Source: Marinosulfonomonas sp.
GTDB taxonomy: Bacteria > Pseudomonadota > Alphaproteobacteria > Rhodobacterales > Rhodobacteraceae
DNA length: 13,622 nucleotides
NCBI GenBank assembly: GCA_019090845.1
Contig: JAHRVD010000288.1
Span: forward strand, 1 to 13,622
Direction: 5' to 3'
Below, in pieces: positions 7,264 to 13,622 of the stretch. Each line of letters starts with the position of its first letter. The first letter of the stretch is position 1. The notes beneath the pieces are model-generated. The model ran no database searches. It was not told where the DNA came from and worked only from the letters and a program-made list of their open reading frames with translations. A program made the translations under genes and the position numbers.

Positions 7264-8441
7264 TTTTTGGCCTCGTTGGCGCGTTGGTCATATTGAATTG
7301 CCATCCGGCCAACTTTTTCGCGGGCAATAACCAGTTTTTGGATTTGCGCGGTGCCGTCACCGATTTGCAGGCCCAGCACGTCATTGTAGCGCTGATGATG
7401 GGGCAGGTCGGTGGTGTAGCCATAATGGCCGTGCAGGATCAGGCACTGGTGGATGATTTCGCAACAGGTTTTGGGCAGATACCATTTGCACATTGCCGCC
7501 TGCGCCGTGTGGGGCTGGTCGCTGTCGCGCAGCCCGAGCGTGTAAAAGCATAGCTGGCGCATCATTGTCAGTTGGGTCTCGGCCTCGGCCAAAGGAAAGC
7601 TGACGCCCTGAAATTGTGCAAGGGGTGTGCCGAATGCGTGGCGTTCCTGAACGTAGGCCCATGTTTCATCGACAGAGGCCTGCGCAGCCCCCAGACATTC
7701 CAGCCCGATCAGCGCGCGGCTAAAATCAAACCCCGACATGATCGTGCCAAACGCGCGGTCCTGGACCGCCATCATGCATTCGTCCGGCACGTAAACATCA
7801 TCGAAAAATGCCGAACCACGTCCGACCGGTTTGGTGCCGATATCGTCAAAATGGGTGCAGGATATGCCCTTTTCCTTCATGTCCACGAAAAAGGCACTGA
7901 CCCCGCGTGATGTGGTGCCAGGGCCGCCGGTGCGTGCAAAAACGACTGTGGCATCGGCCTGTTCAGAAAAACTCATTGAGGTTTTTTCACCGTTCAGCTT
8001 CCAGCCCTTGCCGGATCGTTCGGCCTTTAGCTGCAAGCCAGCAGCATCCGAGCCGCCACGCGGTTCAGTCAGGCCAAGGCCAATGACCTTTTCGCCTGCG
8101 ACAACTTTGGGAACCCATTCCTGCGCGATGTCGGGGGATGCGTGCTGTGCGACCATGCCCCCCATCAGCGATCCCAATAGCTGGACGTAGCTGGCGTTGA
8201 AATCCGCATAGGCGATCTGCTCGATGATCAGGCCGGCTGTGACAGAGCTTTCACCCATACCGCCAAATTTTTCCGGCAGGTCGGGGCCGATCAGGCCAAG
8301 CGCGCCCATTTCGCGCAGCATATCCCGGTCAATCCGATGCTGGGCGGCGCGCTCTTGATATTTGTCAGCCAGCTTTTCGCGGGCAAACCGCTCTGCTGTT
8401 TCTCGAAACGCCTGTTGATCCTCTGTCGGTTGAAAATGCAT
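7260..8441 (-). CDS. Acyl-CoA dehydrogenase, first gene of the leftward operon (Asp at the catalytic-base position)
   Basis: This 393-residue FAD enzyme is predicted to oxidise an acyl-CoA to the 2-enoyl-CoA with ETF as acceptor. Signatures are LIGPDLPEKFGGMG (50-63), GLGLTEPRGGSDAAG (121-135), WKLNGEKTSMS (147-157), ERHAFGTPLAQFQGV (266-280), HGHYGYTTD (337-345) and the C-terminal IGDGTAQIQKLVIAR (360-374). In most family members the last motif is EGT with the catalytic Glu; here it is Asp362. The alternative isovaleryl-type helix position reads FDFSR, with Ser241 instead of Glu, so no substitute Glu is evident there. From memory, Asp-for-Glu at this site is known in some alicyclic acyl-CoA dehydrogenases, so a ring or bulky substrate is possible. 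A strong AAGGAGG 8 nt before the ATG marks the start, and the gene is promoter-proximal. Confidence 0.93.
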   Translation of the reverse strand: MHFQPTEDQQAFRETAERFAREKLADKYQERAAQHRIDRDMLREMGALGLIGPDLPEKFGGMGESSVTAGLIIEQIAYADFNASYVQLLGSLMGGMVAQHASPDIAQEWVPKVVAGEKVIGLGLTEPRGGSDAAGLQLKAERSGKGWKLNGEKTSMSFSEQADATVVFARTGGPGTTSRGVSAFFVDMKEKGISCTHFDDIGTKPVGRGSAFFDDVYVPDECMMAVQDRAFGTIMSGFDFSRALIGLECLGAAQASVDETWAYVQERHAFGTPLAQFQGVSFPLAEAETQLTMMRQLCFYTLGLRDSDQPHTAQAAMCKWYLPKTCCEIIHQCLILHGHYGYTTDLPHHQRYNDVLGLQIGDGTAQIQKLVIAREKVGRMAIQYDQRANEAKK

Positions 8442-8449
8442 AGCATGGG

Positions 8450-8456
8450 CCTCCTT
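8450..8456 (-). promoter_or_regulatory. Strong ribosome binding site of the first dehydrogenase gene
   Basis: The minus strand reads AAGGAGG, a near-perfect Shine-Dalgarno, with 8 nt before ATG 8441. It is the strongest site in the operon, consistent with being the first cistron. Confidence 0.75.
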
Positions 8457-8478
8457 GCCGAATATTTCGAATTCCTAC

Positions 8479-8507
8479 TTTCCAAAAAACCTAACAAACG
8501 TTAGAAT
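8479..8507 (+). promoter_or_regulatory. Candidate sigma-70-type promoter for fadH
   Basis: TTTCCA (8479-8484, four of six matches to TTGACA) is followed by a 17-bp spacer and TAGAAT (8502-8507, five of six matches to TATAAT). This gives a predicted leader of only about 20-25 nt before the fadH ATG. The 14-bp palindrome at 8491-8504 lies between the two hexamers and overlaps the -10, as expected for repressor control. This is a reading by eye; alphaproteobacterial promoters often fit the consensus loosely. Confidence 0.4.
8491..8504. promoter_or_regulatory. Perfect 14-bp palindrome CTAAC-N4-GTTAG, probable repressor operator
   Basis: CTAACAAACGTTAG has 5-bp arms that are exact reverse complements around a 4-bp centre. 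It is the most striking dyad in the only real intergenic region (95 bp) between two divergent acyl-CoA gene sets. Its size and its position over a candidate -10 are typical of operators for dimeric TetR-type regulators of acyl-CoA genes, but the regulator is not encoded here and its family is inference. It could control both directions. Confidence 0.55.
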
Positions 8508-8523
8508 ATCTGGCAAGTGGAAT

Positions 8524-8529
8524 AGGGAG
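8524..8529 (+). promoter_or_regulatory. Ribosome binding site of fadH
   Basis: AGGGAG lies 7 nt before ATG 8537, which supports the start that gives MSALEKAESA. The ligase gene uses the same AGGGAGAG string. Confidence 0.65.
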
Positions 8530-8536
8530 AGACCTG

Positions 8537-10579
8537 ATGAGTGCTTTGGAAAAGGCTGAATCTGCATATAAAACGCTGATTTCGCCGCTGAAAGTGGGCG
8601 CACATACGCTGCGCAACCGTATTATCATGGGCTCGATGCACACGCGGCTGGATATGGAACCTGATCCGATTGCCAAACAAGTCGCGTTTTACGGCGAACG
8701 TGCGCGGGGCGAGGCGGCGCTGATTATCACGGGCGGGTTTGCTCCGAATGAAGCCGGGCTGATCGAGCCGGGCGCACCGATGATTGATGACGCAAAGGCG
8801 GCGCTGGAATTGCGCCCGATCTGTGATGCGGTTCATGCAGAGGGCAGCCTGATCTGTGCGCAGATCTTGCATGCGGGGCGGTATGCCAAGGCCGAAAATT
8901 GTGTTGGCCCCTCGGCGATCCGCGCCCCGATCAATCGGTTTGTTCCGCGCGAAATGACCGGTGATGAAATTTGGGAAACCATTGAACAGTTCGCCACCGC
9001 TTCCAGCAATGCGCAGGCGGCCGGGTTTGACGGGGTCGAGATCATGGGCTCTGAGGGCTATCTGATCAATGAATTCACCATCAACCACACCAATAAACGT
9101 GACGATGAGTGGGGCGGAAGCGTTGAAAACCGGCACCGTCTGCCGGTTGAGATCATCAAGGCTGTGCGCGCGGCCTGTGGTCCGGAATTCATGATTATCT
9201 ACCGAATTTCTGCCGCCGATCTGGTGGATCAGGGCGCGCCTGCGCATGAAATCATCGACCTTGCCAAAAAGATCGAGGCCGCCGGTGCGGATATGCTGAA
9301 CACCGGCATCGGCTGGCACGAGGCGCGGGTGCCAACGATTGCCTATCCGGTGCCGCGCGCCGTCTGGCGTCAGGCCCCAGCCAACATCAAAGCCGCGGTG
9401 ACGATCCCGGTCGTGGCGTCTAACCGGATAAACACACCCGAAATTGCCGAGGACGTTCTGGCCGATGGCGACGCCGATCTGGTGTCACTGGCCCGACCCA
9501 TGCTGGCCGATCCGCATTTCGCGCTGAAAGCACGCCAAGGTCGCGCCGATGAGATCAACACCTGCATTGCCTGCAATCAGGCGTGCCTTGATTACATTTT
9601 CTCGCACCGCACGGCCGGTTGTCTGGTGAACCCCAAGGCGTGTCGTGAAACGGAATTCAGCGACACGCAGACAGATGCCCCAAAACGCATAGCCGTTGTT
9701 GGTGGCGGCGCTGCCGGAATGGCAGCTGCGTCCGAAGCCGCCGAACTGGGCCACTCGGTTACATTGTTTGAGGCAGCTCAGGCGCTTGGTGGGCAGCTTA
9801 ATCTGGCAAGTGCGGCACCGGGCAAGGATGAATTTGACGAAACCCTGCGTTATTTCGGCACCAAAATGGCGCGCCACGGTGTGGACGTCCGGCTGGGAAC
9901 GAAGGCCGGTGCAGATGAGCTGGCAAATGATTTTGACCATGTGGTGATTGCAACCGGTGTCACGCCCAGGGTGCCGGAAATTCCAGGTGTCGGGCACGCC
10001 AAGGTCGCCACATACAGCGAAATCCTGTCTGGCGCACGCAATGCTGGCGACAGTGTTGCGATCATTGGGGCTGGCGGCATCGGCTTTGACGTGGCGGAAT
10101 TTCTGGTCACGCCCAAGGCCGAAACCAATGACCCGGCGACGTTCTTTGACACTTGGGGTGTCGACGGCAGTTTTACCTCAGCCGGGGCGCTAAAGGGCGA
10201 TCCGCTGGCACCGCGGCCATCGGCGCGCAAGGTAACGATGTTGCAGCGAAAATCTGAAAAGCCGGGCAAGGGCCTTGGGGTTACGACCGGTTGGATACTG
10301 CGCAACACGTTGCGAAAGCATGGTGTCGATATTCTGGCAGGTGTGAATTACGACCGGATTGATGACGCCGGTCTGCACTATACGCTAGAGGGCAATCAGC
10401 ACGTGTTGGCTGTCGACACGGTCGTTTTATGTGCTGGGCAGGAAAGTCAGGATGGCTTGTTTGAAGCATTGCAAAAAAGCGGCGTTGCGGTGACGATGAT
10501 CGGCGGCGCCAAAGAAGCGTCCGAACTGGACGCGTTGCGGGCGATCGACGAAGGTGTCCGGCTTGCGCAGACATTTTAG
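8537..10579 (+). CDS. fadH: 2,4-dienoyl-CoA reductase (NADPH), FadH
   Basis: FadH reduces 2,4-dienoyl-CoA to an enoyl-CoA using NADPH, FAD, FMN and a 4Fe-4S cluster, clearing double bonds that block beta-oxidation. The 680 residues follow the E. coli enzyme (672) along their length. The old-yellow-enzyme FMN barrel begins LISPLKVGAHTLRNRIIMGS (14-33). GSEGYLINEF contains Tyr175, aligned with catalytic Tyr166, and GIGWHEAR contains His261, aligned with His252. The cluster cysteines C343, C346, C350 and C362 have the correct C-x2-C-x3-C-x11-C spacing. The FAD-binding segment is VVGGGAAGMAAASEAAELG (387-405), the NADPH segment is IIGAGGIGFDVAEF (509-522), and CAGQE (632-636) closes the domain. 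It heads the rightward pair, divergent from the carboxylase operon, which suggests the pathway meets unsaturated intermediates. General fatty-acid use is equally possible. Confidence 0.96.
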   Translation: MSALEKAESAYKTLISPLKVGAHTLRNRIIMGSMHTRLDMEPDPIAKQVAFYGERARGEAALIITGGFAPNEAGLIEPGAPMIDDAKAALELRPICDAVHAEGSLICAQILHAGRYAKAENCVGPSAIRAPINRFVPREMTGDEIWETIEQFATASSNAQAAGFDGVEIMGSEGYLINEFTINHTNKRDDEWGGSVENRHRLPVEIIKAVRAACGPEFMIIYRISAADLVDQGAPAHEIIDLAKKIEAAGADMLNTGIGWHEARVPTIAYPVPRAVWRQAPANIKAAVTIPVVASNRINTPEIAEDVLADGDADLVSLARPMLADPHFALKARQGRADEINTCIACNQACLDYIFSHRTAGCLVNPKACRETEFSDTQTDAPKRIAVVGGGAAGMAAASEAAELGHSVTLFEAAQALGGQLNLASAAPGKDEFDETLRYFGTKMARHGVDVRLGTKAGADELANDFDHVVIATGVTPRVPEIPGVGHAKVATYSEILSGARNAGDSVAIIGAGGIGFDVAEFLVTPKAETNDPATFFDTWGVDGSFTSAGALKGDPLAPRPSARKVTMLQRKSEKPGKGLGVTTGWILRNTLRKHGVDILAGVNYDRIDDAGLHYTLEGNQHVLAVDTVVLCAGQESQDGLFEALQKSGVAVTMIGGAKEASELDALRAIDEGVRLAQTF

Positions 10580-10585
10580 TTAGCC

Positions 10586-10590
10586 GGGGA
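10586..10590 (+). promoter_or_regulatory. Ribosome binding site of the MmgE/PrpD gene
   Basis: GGGGA lies 5 nt before ATG 10596, in the 16-bp gap after the fadH stop, and supports translation of the second gene from a shared transcript. Confidence 0.5.
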
Positions 10591-10595
10591 AAACC

Positions 10596-11909
10596 ATGCC
10601 AGATAACAGTATTTCGCAGCGCATTTGTGATTTTGCGCTAAATTTCCGGGGCGAAGATGTGCCGGATACCGCGCGTCATGTGATGCAATTGTCGTTGCTC
10701 GACTGGGTGGCGGTGACGGTGGCTGGTCAGGATGAACCGGTGACGGCAATCCTACGCGAGATGGTCGCAGACGAAGGCGGGGCCGAGCAGGCCTATGTGT
10801 TGGGCCTGACGCGCGCGGTTCCGGCCCGTGCAGCCGCGCTGGCCAATGGCACGGCGGGACACGCGCTTGATTATGATGACACGCATTTTTTGTGTCTGGC
10901 TCACCCGTCTGCGGCAGTGGTTCCTGCGGCGATGGCGATCGCTGATCTGAAATCGACAAGCCCGCGTGCGTTTCAGGAAGCAGCCCTGATTGGGGTGGAA
11001 ACCGCCTGTCGTGTTGGAGCATGGCTGGGGCCAGAGCATTACCGGATCGGGCTGCATATGACGGCCAGTGCGGGTGCCTTTGGTGCCGCAGCAGCGGCAG
11101 GTCGCCTGCTGGGGCTGACAGCGGATCAGATGCGAAATGCAATTGGGTTGGTGGCGTCGCTTGCATCCGGTGTGAAGGCGCAGTTTGGCACTATGGGCAA
11201 GCCGTTTCATGCCGGGCATGCGGCTGCCAGCGGTGTTGAAGCCGCGCTATTGGCCGCGCGCGGCATGGTCGCTGCCGCTGACGGGTTGGACGGGCCACAG
11301 GGGTTTGGTGCGACCCATCACGGCACTGAAAATATTTCGGCGCTTGATGAGTTTGGCGAGGCTTTCGTGTTCGAAAGCGTTCAGCACAAGTTTCATGCCT
11401 GCTGCCACGGCACCCATGCGACGCTTGATGCGTTGTCATTGCTTAAGGACCGTCAGAAAATCGCGCCCGCTGACGTTGCCAAGATTACGATCCGGATCGC
11501 GCCGGGTTTTTTGCGGGTCTGCGATATTATCGAACCCAGCACCGGTCTGGAAGCAAAGTTCAGCTATCGGATGGTCACAGCGCTGTCACTGCTGGGCTAT
11601 GACACCGCCCGGCTGGATACATTCAATGACGCCTTATGCACCGATTCGGCGGTGCTGGCGCTGCGCGACCGCGTTCAGGCCGTGGGCGACGACACCGTGT
11701 CCGAAACTGCGGCAACGGTTCAGATCGACTTGCAGGATGGCACGTCAATTTCGGCACAATCCGACCTGTCCGAGCTAACGGATATCGACGCGCGCACGGC
11801 CCGCGTCAGGGCCAAGGCCGACAGTTTGTTGGGCCAAGAACGTGCCGCAGATATCTGGGGCCGGATCACCCGAGAGGAAGGCCTTGCGTCGCAGTGGATG
11901 CGTAGCTGA
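10596..11909 (+). CDS. MmgE/PrpD family protein (2-methylcitrate dehydratase / cis-aconitate decarboxylase-like)
   Basis: The family includes PrpD (2-methylcitrate dehydratase), cis-aconitate decarboxylase and iminodisuccinate epimerase; its members act on small di- and tricarboxylates. The 437 residues carry the shared signatures ANGTAGHALDYDDTH (83-97), AHPSAAVVPA (102-111), RIGLHMTASAG (150-160), GTMGKPFHAGHAAASG (198-213), KFHACCHGTHATLDAL (265-280) and AKFSYRMVTAL (320-330). Residues equivalent to decarboxylase active-site positions are visible (Asp in DYDDTH, His154, Lys202, the HGTH His), but these are shared across the family and do not settle the reaction. No methylcitrate synthase or lyase is nearby, so a propionate role is not supported by the neighbours. 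Being 16 bp behind fadH, it is probably co-transcribed and acts on the same substrate stream. Function unassigned. Confidence 0.9.
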   Translation: MPDNSISQRICDFALNFRGEDVPDTARHVMQLSLLDWVAVTVAGQDEPVTAILREMVADEGGAEQAYVLGLTRAVPARAAALANGTAGHALDYDDTHFLCLAHPSAAVVPAAMAIADLKSTSPRAFQEAALIGVETACRVGAWLGPEHYRIGLHMTASAGAFGAAAAAGRLLGLTADQMRNAIGLVASLASGVKAQFGTMGKPFHAGHAAASGVEAALLAARGMVAAADGLDGPQGFGATHHGTENISALDEFGEAFVFESVQHKFHACCHGTHATLDALSLLKDRQKIAPADVAKITIRIAPGFLRVCDIIEPSTGLEAKFSYRMVTALSLLGYDTARLDTFNDALCTDSAVLALRDRVQAVGDDTVSETAATVQIDLQDGTSISAQSDLSELTDIDARTARVRAKADSLLGQERAADIWGRITREEGLASQWMRS

Positions 11910-11944
11910 GGCCGGATTTCGGCGGATTGAAGCCTTAGTGCTGT

Positions 11945-12805
11945 TTAGCTGGCCGCGCTGAATGCGCCCGCGTTGTCGCGTATGAATTGCTCAAAACTGC
12001 GGGCAGGGCGGCCAAGCACGCTTTGGATCGTCGGATCAACCGCGCCAAGGTAGCCCTTGGGTGCCAGCGCGCTTAGTTCCAGCATCGCGTCAATCACCAC
12101 GGGCGCCATTCCCCCGGCACCCATGGCGGCGCGCGATTGTTCCAGGGATACCGGCTGCGCGTCGATTTTTCGCCCTGTGACCGTGGTCAGCAGGTCGGCA
12201 ATTTGTTCGCCGCTCAGCCCCTCGGGTCCGGTCAGACCATAGGCCTTTTCGTTCTGATTTTCGCCGGTCAGCGCAAGCGCTGCGACATCCGCAATATCGC
12301 GTGCGTCGACCCAAGACACAGGACCGCCAAGATCATCCAGATAGACGTTATTGGCGGCGATATTATCGGCCTGCCACAGCAGGTTCTGCATGAAATATGT
12401 GGGCTGAACCAGCGTCCAGTCCATGCCCGATGCTTTCAGCAATTCCTGACTTTGGGAATGCCATTGCCCCAGCGCCAGACCCGCCTTGGGCGAGGCACCC
12501 AGCCCGGTTGACATGACGACGTGGCGCACGCCTGCCTGTTTTGCGGCCTCAATTGCATTGGCTTTCCATTGGGTCATGTCGGCGTCCGCGGGTGTGACCA
12601 GAAACGCTTTGTCCGCACCGGTGCAGGCCTGAATAAGGGACGCCGGATCGGTGAAATCGGCGACTGCCACGTCGCATCCTTTGGCGCGCAATCCTGCGAC
12701 CTTGGCCGGGTCGCTGGTAACGGCGCGAACCTTTTCGCCCATGGCCAGCAGGGTTTGGATCAGCGGGGTGGCAATTGTGCCGGTGGCACCAAAAATGACG
12801 ATCAT
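11945..12805 (-). CDS. NmrA-type NAD(P)-binding protein (atypical SDR; QorB/HSCARG-like)
   Basis: This is a 286-residue Rossmann protein starting MIVIFGATGTIATPL. The glycine-rich loop is GATGTIA (6-12); the third Gly common in the GATGxxG motif is Ala12. After strand 2 comes VRAVTSDPAKVAGL (26-39), then AFLVTP (67-72), HVVMSTGLGAS (95-105), MDWTLVQPTYFMQNLL (128-143) and VSWVDARDIADVAA (163-176), all typical of NmrA, triphenylmethane-reductase and quinone-reductase-like proteins. These bind NADPH and act as reductases or as redox sensors; which applies here cannot be told. No SDR-type YxxxK pair is evident. It starts 3 bp after the upstream synthetase stop and is likely co-transcribed with it. 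Its 3' end faces the MmgE/PrpD gene across 35 bp. Confidence 0.85.
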   Translation of the reverse strand: MIVIFGATGTIATPLIQTLLAMGEKVRAVTSDPAKVAGLRAKGCDVAVADFTDPASLIQACTGADKAFLVTPADADMTQWKANAIEAAKQAGVRHVVMSTGLGASPKAGLALGQWHSQSQELLKASGMDWTLVQPTYFMQNLLWQADNIAANNVYLDDLGGPVSWVDARDIADVAALALTGENQNEKAYGLTGPEGLSGEQIADLLTTVTGRKIDAQPVSLEQSRAAMGAGGMAPVVIDAMLELSALAPKGYLGAVDPTIQSVLGRPARSFEQFIRDNAGAFSAAS

Positions 12806-12808
12806 GGT

Positions 12809-13622
12809 TCAGGCCTTTCTTAGGGCTTCGATAGGGACGATGGTTTCAGGGTTGTCGATAGAGGTCATATCGCCCTGATCCAGACCAAGGAATGCCGCAC
12901 GCACGACCCGGCGCATGGTTTTCATGGTGCGGGTTTTGGGCAGGGCGTCGACAAAATAAATCTCGCGCGGGCGAAACGGTTTGCTGACCAGATCGCCGAC
13001 GCAGGTTTTCAAGCGTTCCACAAGTGCCTCGTCGGGCGTGACGCCGGGGGCGGCGACGCAGACGCAGACCACGGCCACGCCTTTAAGGTCATCAGGGGCA
13101 GCGATAGCGGCGACGTCGATGACTTCGCCCGACTGGGTCATTGCGCCCTCGATTTCCGGCGGGCCGATGCGTTTGCCGGCAATATTCAGCGTGTCATCAG
13201 AACGCCCCAGAATATACCAAGTCCCGTCCGGGTCGTGGCGCACCCAGTCGCCGTGTTGCCAGATGCCCTTGAAGGCCCCCCAATAGGTTTCCAGATAACG
13301 CGCTTCATTTTGCCAGAGCGTTGGCGTCAGTCCCAATGGCGGCACCGTCACCACAAGCTCGCCAACTTCGCCCCGGTCCGCTTCGCTGCCATCGGCGCGC
13401 AGAACTTTCGCCCCAACACCAAGGCTTTGGGCGGAAAATCCGCCGGGTTTCAGCCGGTGCAAAACGGTCGAGGTAACGATCGCGCCGAAAAGCTCGGTGC
13501 CGCCGGAAATGTTCAGGGGCACGGCGCGGTGGCGGCAAATATGTTCCAGATGCCAAAGCCAGGCGTCCTCGGTCCAAGGTTCGCCGGTCGAGGCGACAAC
13601 GCGAAGCGGGGACAGGTCGTAA
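12809..13622 (-). CDS. Acyl-CoA synthetase (AMP-forming; acetyl/acetoacetyl-CoA-synthetase-like), C-terminal 270 residues; 5' end outside window
   Basis: This is an adenylate-forming enzyme that makes an acyl-CoA from acid, ATP and CoA. The frame is open to the right edge, so the GTG at 13522 is internal and not a start. Visible motifs (numbered from the first codon in the window) are LRVVASTGEPW (6-16), NISGGTE (37-43), GELVV (84-88), RYLETYW (108-114), HGDW (123-126), GRSDDTLNIAGKRIGP (139-154) and the C-terminal PKTRTMKTMRR (228-238). This last motif holds K234 at the catalytic, acetylation-prone Lys position. STGEPW, RYLETYW and NISGGTE are typical of the acetyl-/propionyl-/acetoacetyl-CoA synthetase branch rather than long-chain ligases. 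Its substrate may be a short acid such as acetoacetate, which would fit downstream of the HMG-CoA-lyase-like enzyme, but that is inference. Confidence 0.88.
   Translation of the reverse strand, partial: YDLSPLRVVASTGEPWTEDAWLWHLEHICRHRAVPLNISGGTELFGAIVTSTVLHRLKPGGFSAQSLGVGAKVLRADGSEADRGEVGELVVTVPPLGLTPTLWQNEARYLETYWGAFKGIWQHGDWVRHDPDGTWYILGRSDDTLNIAGKRIGPPEIEGAMTQSGEVIDVAAIAAPDDLKGVAVVCVCVAAPGVTPDEALVERLKTCVGDLVSKPFRPREIYFVDALPKTRTMKTMRRVVRAAFLGLDQGDMTSIDNPETIVPIEALRKA

Noticed and set aside
1..8441. Naming the operon as the leucine (liu) or geraniol/citronellol (atu) operon
   Set aside because: Leucine catabolism does not need the ligase, and catalytic residues differ in several members. 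For atu, no AtuA-type gene or other terpene marker is visible. I kept family-level names.
8460..8474. GAATATTTCGAATTC as an additional operator
   Set aside because: Only the outer GAAT/ATTC and central TTCGAA are symmetric, with different centres. AT-rich intergenic DNA gives such matches by chance.
8501..9319. A 272-codon open frame on the minus strand opposite fadH, reaching into the intergenic region
   Set aside because: fadH is certain over this span. The antisense translation has no recognisable domain and its composition is that of a codon-position shadow.
11910..11944. Possible bidirectional terminator between the convergent genes (GCCG-GATTT-CGGC at 11911-11923)
   Set aside because: The stem is only 4 bp and no T-run follows on either side, so it is too weak to call.
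1..13622. tRNA, rRNA, riboswitch, CRISPR, insertion sequence or integration sites
   Set aside because: Nothing with the required repeats, conserved RNA structure or transposase motifs was seen; coding sequence fills all but about 180 bases.

Overview
The window looks like chromosomal DNA from a moderately GC-rich proteobacterium. Gene style, codon use and the tightly packed acyl-CoA genes suggest an alphaproteobacterium, possibly a marine Rhodobacterales-type organism, but this is inference: no rRNA or other marker gene is present. I see no mobile element, tRNA, CRISPR array or phage gene. Nearly every base is coding, and almost every gene handles an acyl-CoA.

Layout. (1) Bases 1-8441, minus strand: one compact run of seven genes transcribed leftward from about 8.44 kb. 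In transcription order it encodes an acyl-CoA dehydrogenase (ACAD), an enoyl-CoA hydratase/isomerase-family protein, a second ACAD, a PaaK-like acyl-CoA ligase, the carboxyltransferase (beta) and biotin-carboxylase/biotin-carrier (alpha) subunits of a methylcrotonyl-CoA-carboxylase-like enzyme, and the N-terminal part of an HMG-CoA-lyase-like protein that runs off the left edge. Neighbours overlap (ATGA or 8 bp) or lie 1-25 bp apart, so this is very probably one operon. (2) Bases 8442-8536: a 95-bp divergent control region with a perfect 14-bp palindrome, CTAAC-N4-GTTAG, inside a candidate promoter for the rightward genes. (3) Bases 8537-11909, plus strand: fadH (2,4-dienoyl-CoA reductase) and an MmgE/PrpD-family gene 16 bp downstream. 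(4) Bases 11945-13622, minus strand, convergent with the previous pair: an NmrA-type NAD(P)-binding protein, preceded by the C-terminal part of an acyl/acetoacetyl-CoA-synthetase-type enzyme that enters from the right edge.

How it may work together. The left operon has one counterpart of each enzyme of the leucine/isovalerate (Liu) route: dehydrogenase, biotin carboxylase, carboxyltransferase, hydratase and HMG-CoA lyase. It adds its own CoA ligase and a second dehydrogenase. Several members differ from their families at catalytic or substrate-pocket positions: the lyase has Glu for the metal-binding Asp and Gln for the active-site Glu, the hydratase has His for its second catalytic Glu, one dehydrogenase has Asp for the catalytic Glu, and the carboxyltransferase has unusual pocket motifs. 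My inference is a Liu/Atu-like 'activate, dehydrogenate, carboxylate, hydrate, cleave' pathway for an unidentified, probably branched or cyclic and perhaps unsaturated carboxylic acid. The divergently transcribed FadH would remove double bonds. Substrate, regulator and final steps are not visible in this window.
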